Source: JAUWKC01 sp035529895 (GTDB taxonomy: Bacteria > Planctomycetota > Phycisphaerae > Sedimentisphaerales > Anaerobacaceae). Taken from it: a DNA stretch of 64,000 nucleotides. Below, in pieces: positions 9,306-18,479 of the stretch (positions are counted from its first letter, which is position 1; each line of letters begins with the position of its first letter). The stretch is taken from contig DATKVV010000041.1 in the NCBI GenBank assembly GCA_035529895.1, forward strand, positions 93,304 to 157,303. Direction: 5' to 3'. The position numbers and the translations under genes were made by a program. A model generated the notes under the pieces. That model worked only from the letters and a program-made list of their open reading frames with translations, did not search any database and had not been told where the DNA came from.

Positions 9306-10496
9306 ATGAAAAAGGCAGTTTTGACAGCGTGTTTGATTGGAATGTTAACCACGGTGTGTTTTGTCAGCGCCGCACGGGCCGAGGAGCCGAAGGCGGCCGG
9401 AGAGGAAAAAGCCTTTGTCGATATGCCCAAACTCGATAAGAAGCCGTTAATCCAGATGGCGATTCTGCTTGATACCAGCAGCAGTATGTCCGGGTTGATT
9501 GACCAGGCCAGGACCGAGCTGTGGGCAATCGTCAATGAGTTTATTGTTGCCAAAAGAAGCGGGCTGCGGCCTGAGCTTTGGGTGGCGCTTTACGAGTACG
9601 GTAAGAGTTCGCTGTCCCAGCAAGAGGGCTATATTCGCATGATTGTTCCTCTCACAACAGACCTTGATAAAATTTCCGAGGAGCTGTTTGCCCTCAAGAC
9701 AAACGGCGGCCAGGAATATTGCGGCTGGGTAATAAAAGACGCGACCGAGGACCTGCAATGGAGTAACTCGCCCGATGACTTGAAAGTCATTTTCATCGCA
9801 GGTAATGAGCCTTTCACCCAGGGCAAGGTGGATTATCGCCAGGCCTGCAAGGATGCGGTATCCAGGGGCATCATTATCAACACAATTCACTGCGGCTCGG
9901 AAAAGCAAGGGCTGGACGGCAAGTGGAAAGACGGGGCGGAGCTTGCCGATGGGCGGTATTTGAATATCGACCAAAACCGGCAGGTCGTGCACATCGAGGC
10001 GCCGCAGGATAGCCTAATCGCCGAACTCGGCCTCAAGCTGAACGAAACTTACATTCCCTATGGCCAGATAGGAGACATGGCTTCAGCAAGACAGACGACA
10101 CAGGACCGAAATGCCGCGACCGCCTCAAAGGAAGCAGAAGTCCAGAGAGCTGTGACCAAATCGTCCGCGAATTACAGGAACGAGGCCTGGGACCTCGTTG
10201 ATGCAGTTCAGAATGACAAGTTGGAATTGGAAAATGTGAAGGACCAGGAGCTTCCCGAACAGATGAGGCGGATGACGGCACAGGAAAGAAAGGCCTATGT
10301 CGAAACAAAGGCAAAAGAGCGGGCCCGGATTCAGCAGAACATACAGCAGTTGAATGAGCAGCGCAAGAAATACGTGGCGCAAGAAATGAAAACCAGACAG
10401 CAGGGAGAAAACACCCTCGGCTCGGCCATAATTCACGCAATACGGGAGCAGGCGAACAAAAAGAACCTTACGTTCGAACCGGGACAGACACAATAG
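9306..10496 (+). CDS. Secreted von Willebrand factor A domain protein
   Basis: The 396-residue protein starts after a good site (GAAAGGAGCACGAAG) with a signal peptide (LTTVCFVSAARAEE). The vWA domain runs from about residue 50, with the MIDAS start LLDTSSSMSGLI and a later VIFIAGNEPF in place of the usual D-G loop. The C-terminal 130 residues are charged and predicted helical, rich in Lys, Gln and Glu (VETKAKERARIQQNIQQLNE). It lies 31 bases after the VIT/vWA gene and is likely cotranscribed. The partner ligand is unknown. Confidence 0.85.
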   Translation: MKKAVLTACLIGMLTTVCFVSAARAEEPKAAGEEKAFVDMPKLDKKPLIQMAILLDTSSSMSGLIDQARTELWAIVNEFIVAKRSGLRPELWVALYEYGKSSLSQQEGYIRMIVPLTTDLDKISEELFALKTNGGQEYCGWVIKDATEDLQWSNSPDDLKVIFIAGNEPFTQGKVDYRQACKDAVSRGIIINTIHCGSEKQGLDGKWKDGAELADGRYLNIDQNRQVVHIEAPQDSLIAELGLKLNETYIPYGQIGDMASARQTTQDRNAATASKEAEVQRAVTKSSANYRNEAWDLVDAVQNDKLELENVKDQELPEQMRRMTAQERKAYVETKAKERARIQQNIQQLNEQRKKYVAQEMKTRQQGENTLGSAIIHAIREQANKKNLTFEPGQTQ

Positions 10497-10506
10497 CAAT
10501 AAGTGA

Positions 10507-10590
10507 AAAGGGGTTCCCCTTTTGCGATCTTCCCGCGCCCCGCAAGCCTCTTGGGGCGCGAGAAATGAATCGCAGGAGCGGAACCCCTTT
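10507..10590. repeat. Long nested inverted repeat after the vWA gene
   Basis: Outer arms AAAGGGGTTCC (10507-10517) and GGAACCCCTTT (10580-10590) are perfect complements. Inside them GCGAT pairs with ATCGC, and an inner hairpin pairs CGCGCCCC with GGGGCGCG around a short loop. The left outer arm is also self-complementary with the bases just after it. No T-tract follows. It may end the vWA operon, act as an RNA element, or be a palindromic repeat of REP type. Confidence 0.7.
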
Positions 10591-10720
10591 GGTCTAAAAC
10601 TCATTGTATATCACGAATCATTCAGTTATTATGAGGCCCCAGGCAATTTAATGCCGAATGATATGTCGTTTAACAAAGACGAGCTTATTATTTGCACGAA
10701 CGGCTGACGCCGGAGAGTTG

Positions 10721-12148
10721 ATGGCTCAAGAAAAGAACTCAAGGCAGCTTGTTGTGATTGGGGCCGGACCGGGCGGTTATGCGGCTGCTTTTACCGCGGC
10801 GGATTTGGGAATGCGGGTAACCTTGATTGACCTTGAAAAGAATCCCGGCGGTGTTTGTCTTTACCGAGGCTGCATACCATCCAAGGCGCTGTTGCACCTG
10901 GCCAAAATCATTACCGACGCCGCTGCAGTCGGGAGCCACGGTGTAGAATTCTCAGCCCCCAAAATTGATGTGGATAAGGTGCGTTCGTATAAAAACGGCG
11001 TAATTCAAAAGTTGGTGCTGGGTTTGGCACAACTGTGCAAGCTAAGAAAAATTGAATACATCCAGGGTATGGCGGCCTTTATTGACAGCAATACACTGGA
11101 GGTCAAAAGAAAAGGAAACGGTACGGAAAGAATCTCGTTCGATAAGGCAATTCTGGCTACGGGTGCCTCTGCTGTGACTATTCCAAACATTCCCGCCGCA
11201 TCTGCGCTTGTAATGGATTCGACAAGGGCTTTGGAGCTGGAGAGCATTCCCGAGTCAATGCTGGTTGTAGGCGGCGGCTACATAGGATTGGAGCTGGGAA
11301 CTGTATATGCCGCTCTGGGGACAAAGGTATCGGTTGTGGAGATGACGCCGGGCTTGATGCCGGGCAGCGACCCTGAGCTTGTTTCGATCTTGGCGAAGCG
11401 GCTCGGAAAACTCTTTGACTCTATTATGCTCAGTACTACCGTTGCACAGATTAAAGAGCACGACGGCGGTCTAAAGGTGGCATTAGAAGCTGAGCAGGGT
11501 CCGACAAGCGAGAAGTCGTACGAGAGAGTGCTTGTTGCGGCGGGACGCAAACCTAATTCGGCTGGTCTTGGTTTGCAAAATACCAGGGTGCAAACAGATG
11601 AAAAAGGATTTGTGAAGGTAAATAACAAGCTTCAGACCGACGACGCGTCAATCTATGCAGTCGGCGACCTCGTCGGTGGGCCTCTTTTGGCGCACAAAGC
11701 TTCCCACGAGGCAAGGATAGCGGCAAGAGTAATAGCGGGCCTTGATGTGGCCTTTGGGCCGAAGGCCATTCCCTTTGTTGAGTACACCGACCCCGAGGTT
11801 GCCGAATGCGGCTTGAGCGAGAAACAGGCGCTAAAGGAAAATCGCCCGATTAAGGTGGCGAAGTTTCCCTGGGCCGCTTCCGGCCGCGCCGCCACTATGG
11901 GCCAAAGCGACGGCCTTACAAAGCTTATCATAGACCCTGGCACCGAAAAGGTTCTCGGCGTCGGAATCGTCGGAACCGGAGCCGGGGAATTAATATCAGA
12001 AGGCGCATTGGCAATTGAGATGGGCGCCGGCGCTTCAGATATTGCCTCGACTATCCATCCTCATCCGACGCTGTCAGAGACAGTTATGGAAGCAGCGGAG
12101 GTTTTTCTTGGCAATAGTCTGCATTTCTACCGACCACGCAGACCCTGA
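10721..12148 (+). CDS. lpdA: Dihydrolipoyl dehydrogenase
   Basis: I place the start at the ATG at 10721, which has GGAGAG directly upstream; the longer frame to 10658 adds nothing family-like. The 475 residues contain the FAD site VVIGAGPGGYAAAF, the redox disulfide C46/C51 (GGVCLYRGCIPSK), the NAD site LVVGGGYIGLELG, and the C-terminal catalytic HPHPTLSE. The enzyme reoxidises the lipoyl group of 2-oxoacid dehydrogenase complexes or the glycine cleavage system. No E1, E2 or glycine-cleavage genes lie nearby, so it probably serves complexes encoded elsewhere. The downstream gene is convergent. Confidence 0.93.
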   Translation: MAQEKNSRQLVVIGAGPGGYAAAFTAADLGMRVTLIDLEKNPGGVCLYRGCIPSKALLHLAKIITDAAAVGSHGVEFSAPKIDVDKVRSYKNGVIQKLVLGLAQLCKLRKIEYIQGMAAFIDSNTLEVKRKGNGTERISFDKAILATGASAVTIPNIPAASALVMDSTRALELESIPESMLVVGGGYIGLELGTVYAALGTKVSVVEMTPGLMPGSDPELVSILAKRLGKLFDSIMLSTTVAQIKEHDGGLKVALEAEQGPTSEKSYERVLVAAGRKPNSAGLGLQNTRVQTDEKGFVKVNNKLQTDDASIYAVGDLVGGPLLAHKASHEARIAARVIAGLDVAFGPKAIPFVEYTDPEVAECGLSEKQALKENRPIKVAKFPWAASGRAATMGQSDGLTKLIIDPGTEKVLGVGIVGTGAGELISEGALAIEMGAGASDIASTIHPHPTLSETVMEAAEVFLGNSLHFYRPRRP

Positions 12149-12185
12149 CTCTTTGGACCTGAAGTACCGCAATTATGCGGAGGCC

Positions 12186-13616
12186 CTACCCTTTGATGCA
12201 GATTAGCGGCACGAGTTTAGCGACCTTGCGGGAGAGATTTGCATTGTGTGCTGCTTCGACAACCTCACTCACGTCCTTATATGCACCGGGCGCCTCTTCC
12301 GCCACGCCCCGCAAAGAAGGGCAGCGAATCAGGATTCCCCGCTGTTCCAGACTTTTCACTACGTCTCTTCCCTGCCACTGGCGGCTTGCCTGGGTGCGGC
12401 TCATGCTTCGCCCGGCGCCGTGGCAGGACGAGCCAAACGCCAGTGACATGCTCTCGCTGGTTCCCACCAGAATATACGAAGCGGTGCCCATTGTGCCTCC
12501 GATAAGGACGGGCTGGCCGATGCTGCGCAATTCGGGTGGAAGGTTCTTGTCGCCGGGGCCAAAGGCCCGCGTGGCGCCTTTGCGATGAATGAAAAGGCGC
12601 TTTGGTTGTTCGTTGACGGCATGCGTTTCTTCCTTGCAGGTATTATGCGAAACATCGTAAAGCAGTTTCAATTCCGCTTTCGGAAAGACAGAAGCGAAAA
12701 CTTCTCTCAAAAGATGGGTGAGGATTTGCCGGTTGGCCAGGGCGCAGTTGATTGCCGAGCGCATTGCCCCGAGGTACTGCTGGCCCACCGGCGACTTTAT
12801 GGGTGCGCAGGCGAGGTCTCTTTCCGGCAGTTCTATTCCGTAACCGGCGGCAGCGGTCGCCATCTTCTTAAGGAATTCAGTGGCGACCTGATGGCCGAGG
12901 CCGCGGGAGCCGCAGTGAATGCTGATGGCAATCCGGCCCGGCCTGATGCCAAATGCCTCGGCAACTTTGGCGTCATATATTTCCGTTACCTGCTGCACCT
13001 CTAAGTAGTGGTTCCCGGAGCCGAGGGTGCCGACCTCGTCCTCCTGGCGTTTCTTTGCGTGGTCCGAAACCTCGGCCGGGTCCGCGCCTGAGACCGCGCC
13101 GTGCTCTTCGATTCGCGTAAGGTCTTCCTTCGTGCCGTAGCCACGGTCCACCGCCCAGCGGGCCCCGCCGGCAAGCACGTCGTCCATCTGTTTTTTGTTG
13201 AAGTGCAGCTTTCCTGTACTGCCGAGGCCGGCGGGTATCTTTCGGGCCAGCAAGTCGGCGATTGTTTTCTTCACGGGTACTACATCATCTGCAGTCAGTC
13301 CTGTCGTTACGGTGCGAACGCCGCAGGCAATATCAAAACCAACGCCGCCGGCCGACACCACTCCCCCATTGTCGGGGTCAAAGGCCGCAACTCCTCCTAT
13401 CGGAAAACCATAGCCCCAGTGGGCGTCGGGCATCGCGTAAGAGGCCTTCACAATGCCGGGCAGGCTCGCTACGTTCGTGGCCTGTTGGCACACTTTTTCG
13501 TCCATCGCTTTGATAAGTGTTTCATCAGCGTAGATTACCGCCGGTACGCGCATTTTTCCGAATGGCTCAATAACCCACTCGTACTCAGAACGCCGTTTTA
13601 GACTCTTGTGTTCCAT
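12186..13616 (-). CDS. rtcB: RtcB-type RNA ligase
   Basis: The start is the ATG at 13616, with AGGAGGTGTCAG just upstream; the extension to 13646 is not needed. The 476-residue protein matches RtcB throughout: MPDAHWGYGFPIGGVAAFD, DIACGVRT with the metal-binding Cys, GSGNHYLEVQ, IHCGSRGLGHQV and VSHNTCKEE. RtcB joins 2',3'-cyclic phosphate (or 3'-phosphate) and 5'-OH RNA ends through a His-GMP intermediate, acting in tRNA or stress-cleaved RNA repair. The archease gene, its activating partner, lies 54 bases upstream on the same strand. Both are probably one unit. Confidence 0.96.
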   Translation of the reverse strand: MEHKSLKRRSEYEWVIEPFGKMRVPAVIYADETLIKAMDEKVCQQATNVASLPGIVKASYAMPDAHWGYGFPIGGVAAFDPDNGGVVSAGGVGFDIACGVRTVTTGLTADDVVPVKKTIADLLARKIPAGLGSTGKLHFNKKQMDDVLAGGARWAVDRGYGTKEDLTRIEEHGAVSGADPAEVSDHAKKRQEDEVGTLGSGNHYLEVQQVTEIYDAKVAEAFGIRPGRIAISIHCGSRGLGHQVATEFLKKMATAAAGYGIELPERDLACAPIKSPVGQQYLGAMRSAINCALANRQILTHLLREVFASVFPKAELKLLYDVSHNTCKEETHAVNEQPKRLFIHRKGATRAFGPGDKNLPPELRSIGQPVLIGGTMGTASYILVGTSESMSLAFGSSCHGAGRSMSRTQASRQWQGRDVVKSLEQRGILIRCPSLRGVAEEAPGAYKDVSEVVEAAHNANLSRKVAKLVPLICIKG

Positions 13617-13669
13617 CTGACACCTCCTGTGGATTCGGGTTCCCATCCTGACTCATTCGCAGGACGTCC

Positions 13670-14104
13670 TCATACATCCACAATACACTGGGCTATCCAC
13701 GTTCCTGCTTCATCTTGTCGGACGCTCAACTCAGTATACGTTGCGGCTTTGACCTCGACAACAGGGCAGTGTTTGGCGACATTCCTTTTCTGTCCCCAGG
13801 CAAGGGCTTTCAGATTATTATTTTCAATATGAACCTCAAACCGGCTGAACAGCATTTTTCTTGTGGCCATCTCATAAAGCAGGCAATTGAGCCAGTCCAC
13901 AAGCAAAAGCTCATCATCCGGCGACGAGCACCGTATTTGCACTTTCCGGGCGGGTTTGACCCTGTCCGGACTCGTGATGACGGCAGTTAAAGCAACAGCC
14001 GCCTGTTCAAAGGCCTGCTCTTTGGTCGAGCCCAGGCCCCGTATCCCGACGTCGGCCTGATGCGGAAAATGTTCCCAGCCTCGCTTTTTTACTTTTTTCG
14101 ACAT
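13670..14104 (-). CDS. Archease, cofactor of RtcB
   Basis: The 144-residue protein has the archease signatures: HQADVGIRGLGSTKEQAF with the conserved Asp near the N-terminus, LLVDWLNCLLYEM in the middle and the acidic end CIVDV. Archease speeds up RtcB guanylylation and makes the ligase multiple-turnover. It precedes rtcB in the same operon, a common pairing in bacteria and archaea. Confidence 0.93.
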   Translation of the reverse strand: MSKKVKKRGWEHFPHQADVGIRGLGSTKEQAFEQAAVALTAVITSPDRVKPARKVQIRCSSPDDELLLVDWLNCLLYEMATRKMLFSRFEVHIENNNLKALAWGQKRNVAKHCPVVEVKAATYTELSVRQDEAGTWIAQCIVDV

Positions 14105-14139
14105 GTGTGCTGTTTGTTCTTCGTTAAGCTGACAATGAT

Positions 14140-14190
14140 TTAATCAGTCGATTTTAAAGACCAAGCCTAAGATTAAACCCGACTGATGAA
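14140..14190. repeat. Inverted repeat between divergent archease and helicase genes
   Basis: TTAATCAGTCG (14140-14150) and CGACTGATGAA (14180-14190) are complementary with one mismatch and are separated by 29 bases. The site lies in the 250-base divergent intergenic space and could be an operator or part of a leader structure. No regulator can be named. Confidence 0.4.
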
Positions 14191-14352
14191 AAGGTCAAGC
14201 CTTTGGGCGGCATAACCACCTGACAATCTGTGTGATAGCGATAAGGAAAGAATTGGTTTGTTCTGCAAGATTTGCTATTGTAACTTGATTGATTCGAAGT
14301 ATGGCCCGGCCAAGAAGTTAATGGTCCGGGCGGCGTTTTTGCTTTGCCGGCG

Positions 14353-16329
14353 ATGATAAGGGCCAATACATCCATAGATATGCAGGAGTTTCTCGGTGCG
14401 GGCGGGGCCGTTTCTCAGGCGTTTGACGGCTTTGAGGTAAGGCCCCAGCAGGTGGAGATGGCCTGCGCGGTTCAGCAGGCGCTTGCGGGCGACCGGCATC
14501 TGGTTGTCGAAGCCGGCACCGGGGTGGGCAAGAGCTTTGCATATCTTATCCCTGCCATAGACCTGGCCCGGCGCGGCGGCGCAAAGGTATTAATCAGCAC
14601 TTTTACCATTACGCTGCAGGAGCAGTTGATTGGTAAGGATATTCCGTTTCTTGCTGATTGTATGCCGCAGCCGTTCACTGCGGTCCTGGCCAAGGGCAGG
14701 GGCAATTACGTTTGCAGACGCCGCCTTGAATTTGTCCTGCGAAGACACAGGGTGCTGTTTGATGATTTCACCTCAGAGTTTGACACCATAAGGGCCTGGG
14801 CCGACAAAACAAAAGACGGGTCGCTCAGCGACATTCCGTTTTTGCCAAAGAGTCATATTTGGGACAGGGTCAGGAGTGAGCACGGTAATTGTCGCGGCCG
14901 CAAGTGCACCCATTTCCGCGACTGTTTCTACTGGCGTGCTAGGCGGCGTTTGGAGAACGCCGATATTATTGTGGCCAATCACGCGCTGCTGTTCAGCGAC
15001 CTTGCGCTCAAACAGGAGGGAGCGTCGGTCCTTCCTGATTACCGATTCGTGATAATCGATGAGGCCCACAACATTGAGCATGTGGCGGAGGACCATTTCG
15101 GGCTGAATATAAGCGACCGCAGAGTCAAGTTCTTCCTTGACGGCCTCTATACTAAACGGACCCGCAAGGGGCTTTTGTCTCACGCAAAGGCTGGCGAAGC
15201 GATTGATATGGTCTGCCGAATAGACCAGATAAGGAGAGATTTCTTCAAGCGTATTGTGCTCTGGTATGAACAGACCAAAAGCCAGACCAGAGGCAGGTGT
15301 TACAGGAATTTTGTTGATGACACTGTCTCGGGAAATTTGAGGAGCCTCGGCAGCAAATTGAAAAAGCTCGCAAAGGAAACAGAAGACGTCGATGAGAAGC
15401 TCGAGTTTATGCGCTGCATTGACCATTGTGAGGCATTGGTTCAGGATTTGGGCAATTTTCTGATGCAGCAGCAGGCTGACCATGTTTACTGGGTTGAAGC
15501 CGAGGCCGACCGGACCGCAAACGTTCGTTTGAGAAGCGCCGCCGTCAATGTCGGGCCGGACGTAAAAAGGTGCCTGTTTGACACGTATGAATCGGTGATA
15601 CTGACCAGCGCGACTTTGAGCACGGGTGCGGCGGAGCAAGCAAGCGGTTTTGACTTCTTTGCCGGCCGGATTGGTTTGGAGCATTTCGATGCTGTTAAGC
15701 TGGGCTCGCCCTTCGATTACCAAAAACAGGTCACTATTTATATCGAAAAAGGCCTCCCCGACCCCAACGAGGCTGACTTTGTCGTAGCCGCTGCCGAGGC
15801 GGTGAAAAAATACGTGCTCAAGACCGCAGGCAGAGCGTTTGTTCTGTTTACAAGTTACTCAATGCTTGAAGAGATGGCGGCCCGTCTTTCCGACTGGCTG
15901 GCTGAGAATGATATCGAGTTGCTCAGCCAGGGCTCGGACACTGACAGGACGGTGCTGTTGGGACGCTTCAAGGCCGCGCGTAAGAGCGTATTGTTTGGTA
16001 CGGACAGTTTCTGGCAGGGGGTTGATGTGCCGGGTGCTGCGCTTTCGAATGTGATTATTGTCCGGCTGCCGTTCGCGGTTCCGGACCAGCCGCTGCTCGC
16101 CGGCAGGCTTGAACAGATAAGGGAAAAGGGGGCCAACCCTTTCTATGATTATCAATTGCCGTCGGCGATTATCAAGTTCAAGCAAGGCTTTGGCCGGCTG
16201 ATTCGCAGCAGAAATGATACCGGGATTGTCGTCATTTTGGACAGCCGGATAATCAAGAAATCTTACGGCGCAAAGTTTTTGGCGGCGATACCTGAGTGCA
16301 GAACGGAAATTGTTGCCGCCAAAGAATGA
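14353..16329 (+). CDS. DinG/XPD-like ATP-dependent DNA helicase with Fe-S cluster
   Basis: This is a superfamily 2 helicase of about 658 residues. Walker A is VVEAGTGVGKSF (near 55) and the DEAH box is VIIDEAHN (near 234). Between them four Cys fit the XPD/DinG 4Fe-4S pattern: C in YVCRRRLEF near 121, then the three in NCRGRKCTHFRDCFYW. Motif VI is GFGRLIRS. Such helicases unwind DNA 5' to 3' in repair, typically at R-loops or damaged forks. The start is uncertain: the ATG at 14353 and the ATG at 14380 both lack a good ribosome site, and the frame also has a TTG at 14344. Confidence 0.9.
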   Translation: MIRANTSIDMQEFLGAGGAVSQAFDGFEVRPQQVEMACAVQQALAGDRHLVVEAGTGVGKSFAYLIPAIDLARRGGAKVLISTFTITLQEQLIGKDIPFLADCMPQPFTAVLAKGRGNYVCRRRLEFVLRRHRVLFDDFTSEFDTIRAWADKTKDGSLSDIPFLPKSHIWDRVRSEHGNCRGRKCTHFRDCFYWRARRRLENADIIVANHALLFSDLALKQEGASVLPDYRFVIIDEAHNIEHVAEDHFGLNISDRRVKFFLDGLYTKRTRKGLLSHAKAGEAIDMVCRIDQIRRDFFKRIVLWYEQTKSQTRGRCYRNFVDDTVSGNLRSLGSKLKKLAKETEDVDEKLEFMRCIDHCEALVQDLGNFLMQQQADHVYWVEAEADRTANVRLRSAAVNVGPDVKRCLFDTYESVILTSATLSTGAAEQASGFDFFAGRIGLEHFDAVKLGSPFDYQKQVTIYIEKGLPDPNEADFVVAAAEAVKKYVLKTAGRAFVLFTSYSMLEEMAARLSDWLAENDIELLSQGSDTDRTVLLGRFKAARKSVLFGTDSFWQGVDVPGAALSNVIIVRLPFAVPDQPLLAGRLEQIREKGANPFYDYQLPSAIIKFKQGFGRLIRSRNDTGIVVILDSRIIKKSYGAKFLAAIPECRTEIVAAKE

Positions 16330-16370
16330 ATCTTCGGGGCAAGAAATTCAAAGTTAGGGAGCCTTGGTAA

Positions 16371-18479
16371 ATGGCCAGGAATCGGATCGATGAGCATACG
16401 TTGAAGGTGCTTGAGTTTGATGGGGTGCGGGAAATACTGGCCTCGTTTGCCGGCAGTGCGCTCGGAAAAGATGCGGCGATGGCCCTTTACCCGTCGGTGG
16501 ATGTGTGCTGGATAAGCGAGCGCATAGCGGAGACCTCGGAACTGAAGGCGCTCCTGGAGCGAGGGGTAAGAGTGCCATTGGCCGGCTTGCGCGATATTCG
16601 GGAATTAATCAGGCAGTTCGGGCAGAAACGAACGGTCTTTGAGCCTGGTGAGCTGCTGGAGATTGGCGACACGTTGGCGGCAAGCGGCCGACTTAAGAAG
16701 TTTTTCGCCGAGCTCGACCAAACCGAAGCCGCCCACCTGCGGGTAACGGCCGAAAAACTGCAGGATTTCGAGCAAATCGTGGAGGAAATTAATCGGTGCA
16801 TCGATGGGGATAAAACAGTGCGGGACGAGGCCTCGCCGAAGCTTAGAGAAATCAGGCGGCAAATCGCAAAGCTTGCAGGCGAAATCCGGCGGAAGTTTAA
16901 GGGCATTGTCTCGTCCCCGGGGATACGCAAAGCGATTGAGAACGATAAGTTTATGATGCGTCACGGCAGGCCCGTCGTCGCTGTCAAAACACGGTATCGC
17001 AATTCCTTAAGGGGCACCGTGCTGGACCGCTCAAATACAGGTGCAACTCTGTATATCGAGCCCGATTCGCTGGTGGAGCTGAGCAACGAGCTGGAGGATG
17101 CGCTTTTCGAAGAAAAAAAGGAAGTTGGGCGGATACTATGGGAGCTTACGAAAGCGATTCTGGACAAACGAAAACAGATTCTGGACAGCGTCAGGATACT
17201 CGGGCTTATCGACTTGACGTATGCCAAGGCCAGGTTCGGTATGGTTTACAATATGGCGGCCCCGGCGGTTGTTCCTGAGTCGTCCATGAAGCTGCGCGAC
17301 GCCCGGCACCCCCTCCTGCTGCGGTGGGCGAGCGAGCACAAGGGCTGCGAGGTCAGCGGAGCAATGGATGAAGTAGTGCCGATTGACCTGAGGCTGGGGG
17401 ATGACTTCGACCTGCTGTTGGTGACCGGACCCAATACCGGCGGCAAAACCGTGATGCTAAAGACGATTGGGCTGCTGACCCTCATGACCCAAAGCGGGAT
17501 GCATGTTCCGGCAAGAGCCGATTCGCACCTGCCCGTTTATCGTCAGATATACGCCGATATCGGCGACGAGCAGAGTATCCAGCAGAGCCTGAGCACATTT
17601 TCGGCGCACATGCAGCAAATCGTGCGGATTTTGAGCAGGACCGACAAGAGAACCCTGATTCTTCTCGATGAGCTGGGCGCGGGGACGGACCCGATTGAAG
17701 GGGCGGTCCTCGCAGCCGCGATACTTAACAAGCTGCTGGCAAAAGGCGGGCAGGTGGTGGCTACGACTCACCTCGGCCAGCTTAAGTCCTACGCCTACAC
17801 AAAGGCCCGGGCGGAGAACGCATCGGTCCAGTTTGACGCCGAAACTCTCAAGCCCACATACCGTTTGCTGATTGGAACGCCCGGCAGCAGTAACGCCGTG
17901 GCAATTGCCAAAAGGCTGGGGATGCCAAAGGCTGTTATTGGGCAGGCGACGTCATTATTGGCCAAAGAGGCGGACGGCGCCAGCGAGCTGATAAACCAGA
18001 TCCAGGCGACACGGGAGACGGCCGAGCAGAAAAGGTCGGAGGCGCAGGCGATACTTGACGAGGCCTCGCAGGTCCGGCTGCTGGCCTGCGAAGAGCTGGA
18101 GCAAGTGCGGCAGGAGGGCGCCAGGCTCAGGAGTCAGGCCGACAGAGAGATTGACGAATCAATGCGCGGCGTGCGCCGGCTGGTGGACGATTTCTTGGCT
18201 GAGATGAGAAATGCGCCCAAGCCCTGGAGCGAGCGCGCAAGCGAGCTGGCGCAGCAGGTTTCAACGGCCGCCGCGAGCACCCCGCTGGCCGTGCGGCACG
18301 CAAGATTCATCGAAAGTCTGCACCGCGGCGACAGTGTGTACGTGATACCATTCAAACGTGAGGCCGTTGTATATCGTATTCACCGCAAAAGGCGGACAGT
18401 GGTGGTATTTATGGAGGGTAAACAGGTTGAGGCGCCTTTTGCGGACGTGTCTGAAGTGGACAGAGACAAAAAAAGATGA
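16371..18479 (+). CDS. mutS2: MutS2-family ATPase lacking the Smr nuclease domain
   Basis: The protein has 702 residues. The MutS-type lever/clamp region is followed by the ATPase with Walker A GPNTGGKTVMLKT (near 353), YADIGDEQSIQQSLSTFSAH and Walker B LILLDELGAGTDP (near 430). A coiled region rich in Glu, Gln and Ala follows, then a short beta domain (RGDSVYVIPFKREAVVYRI). The C-terminal Smr endonuclease domain that brings typical MutS2 to about 780 residues is absent; the protein ends right after the KOW-like segment. MutS2 acts on recombination intermediates or stalled ribosomes. The next gene overlaps by 4 bases (ATGA), so they are translationally coupled. Confidence 0.92.
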   Translation: MARNRIDEHTLKVLEFDGVREILASFAGSALGKDAAMALYPSVDVCWISERIAETSELKALLERGVRVPLAGLRDIRELIRQFGQKRTVFEPGELLEIGDTLAASGRLKKFFAELDQTEAAHLRVTAEKLQDFEQIVEEINRCIDGDKTVRDEASPKLREIRRQIAKLAGEIRRKFKGIVSSPGIRKAIENDKFMMRHGRPVVAVKTRYRNSLRGTVLDRSNTGATLYIEPDSLVELSNELEDALFEEKKEVGRILWELTKAILDKRKQILDSVRILGLIDLTYAKARFGMVYNMAAPAVVPESSMKLRDARHPLLLRWASEHKGCEVSGAMDEVVPIDLRLGDDFDLLLVTGPNTGGKTVMLKTIGLLTLMTQSGMHVPARADSHLPVYRQIYADIGDEQSIQQSLSTFSAHMQQIVRILSRTDKRTLILLDELGAGTDPIEGAVLAAAILNKLLAKGGQVVATTHLGQLKSYAYTKARAENASVQFDAETLKPTYRLLIGTPGSSNAVAIAKRLGMPKAVIGQATSLLAKEADGASELINQIQATRETAEQKRSEAQAILDEASQVRLLACEELEQVRQEGARLRSQADREIDESMRGVRRLVDDFLAEMRNAPKPWSERASELAQQVSTAAASTPLAVRHARFIESLHRGDSVYVIPFKREAVVYRIHRKRRTVVVFMEGKQVEAPFADVSEVDRDKKR

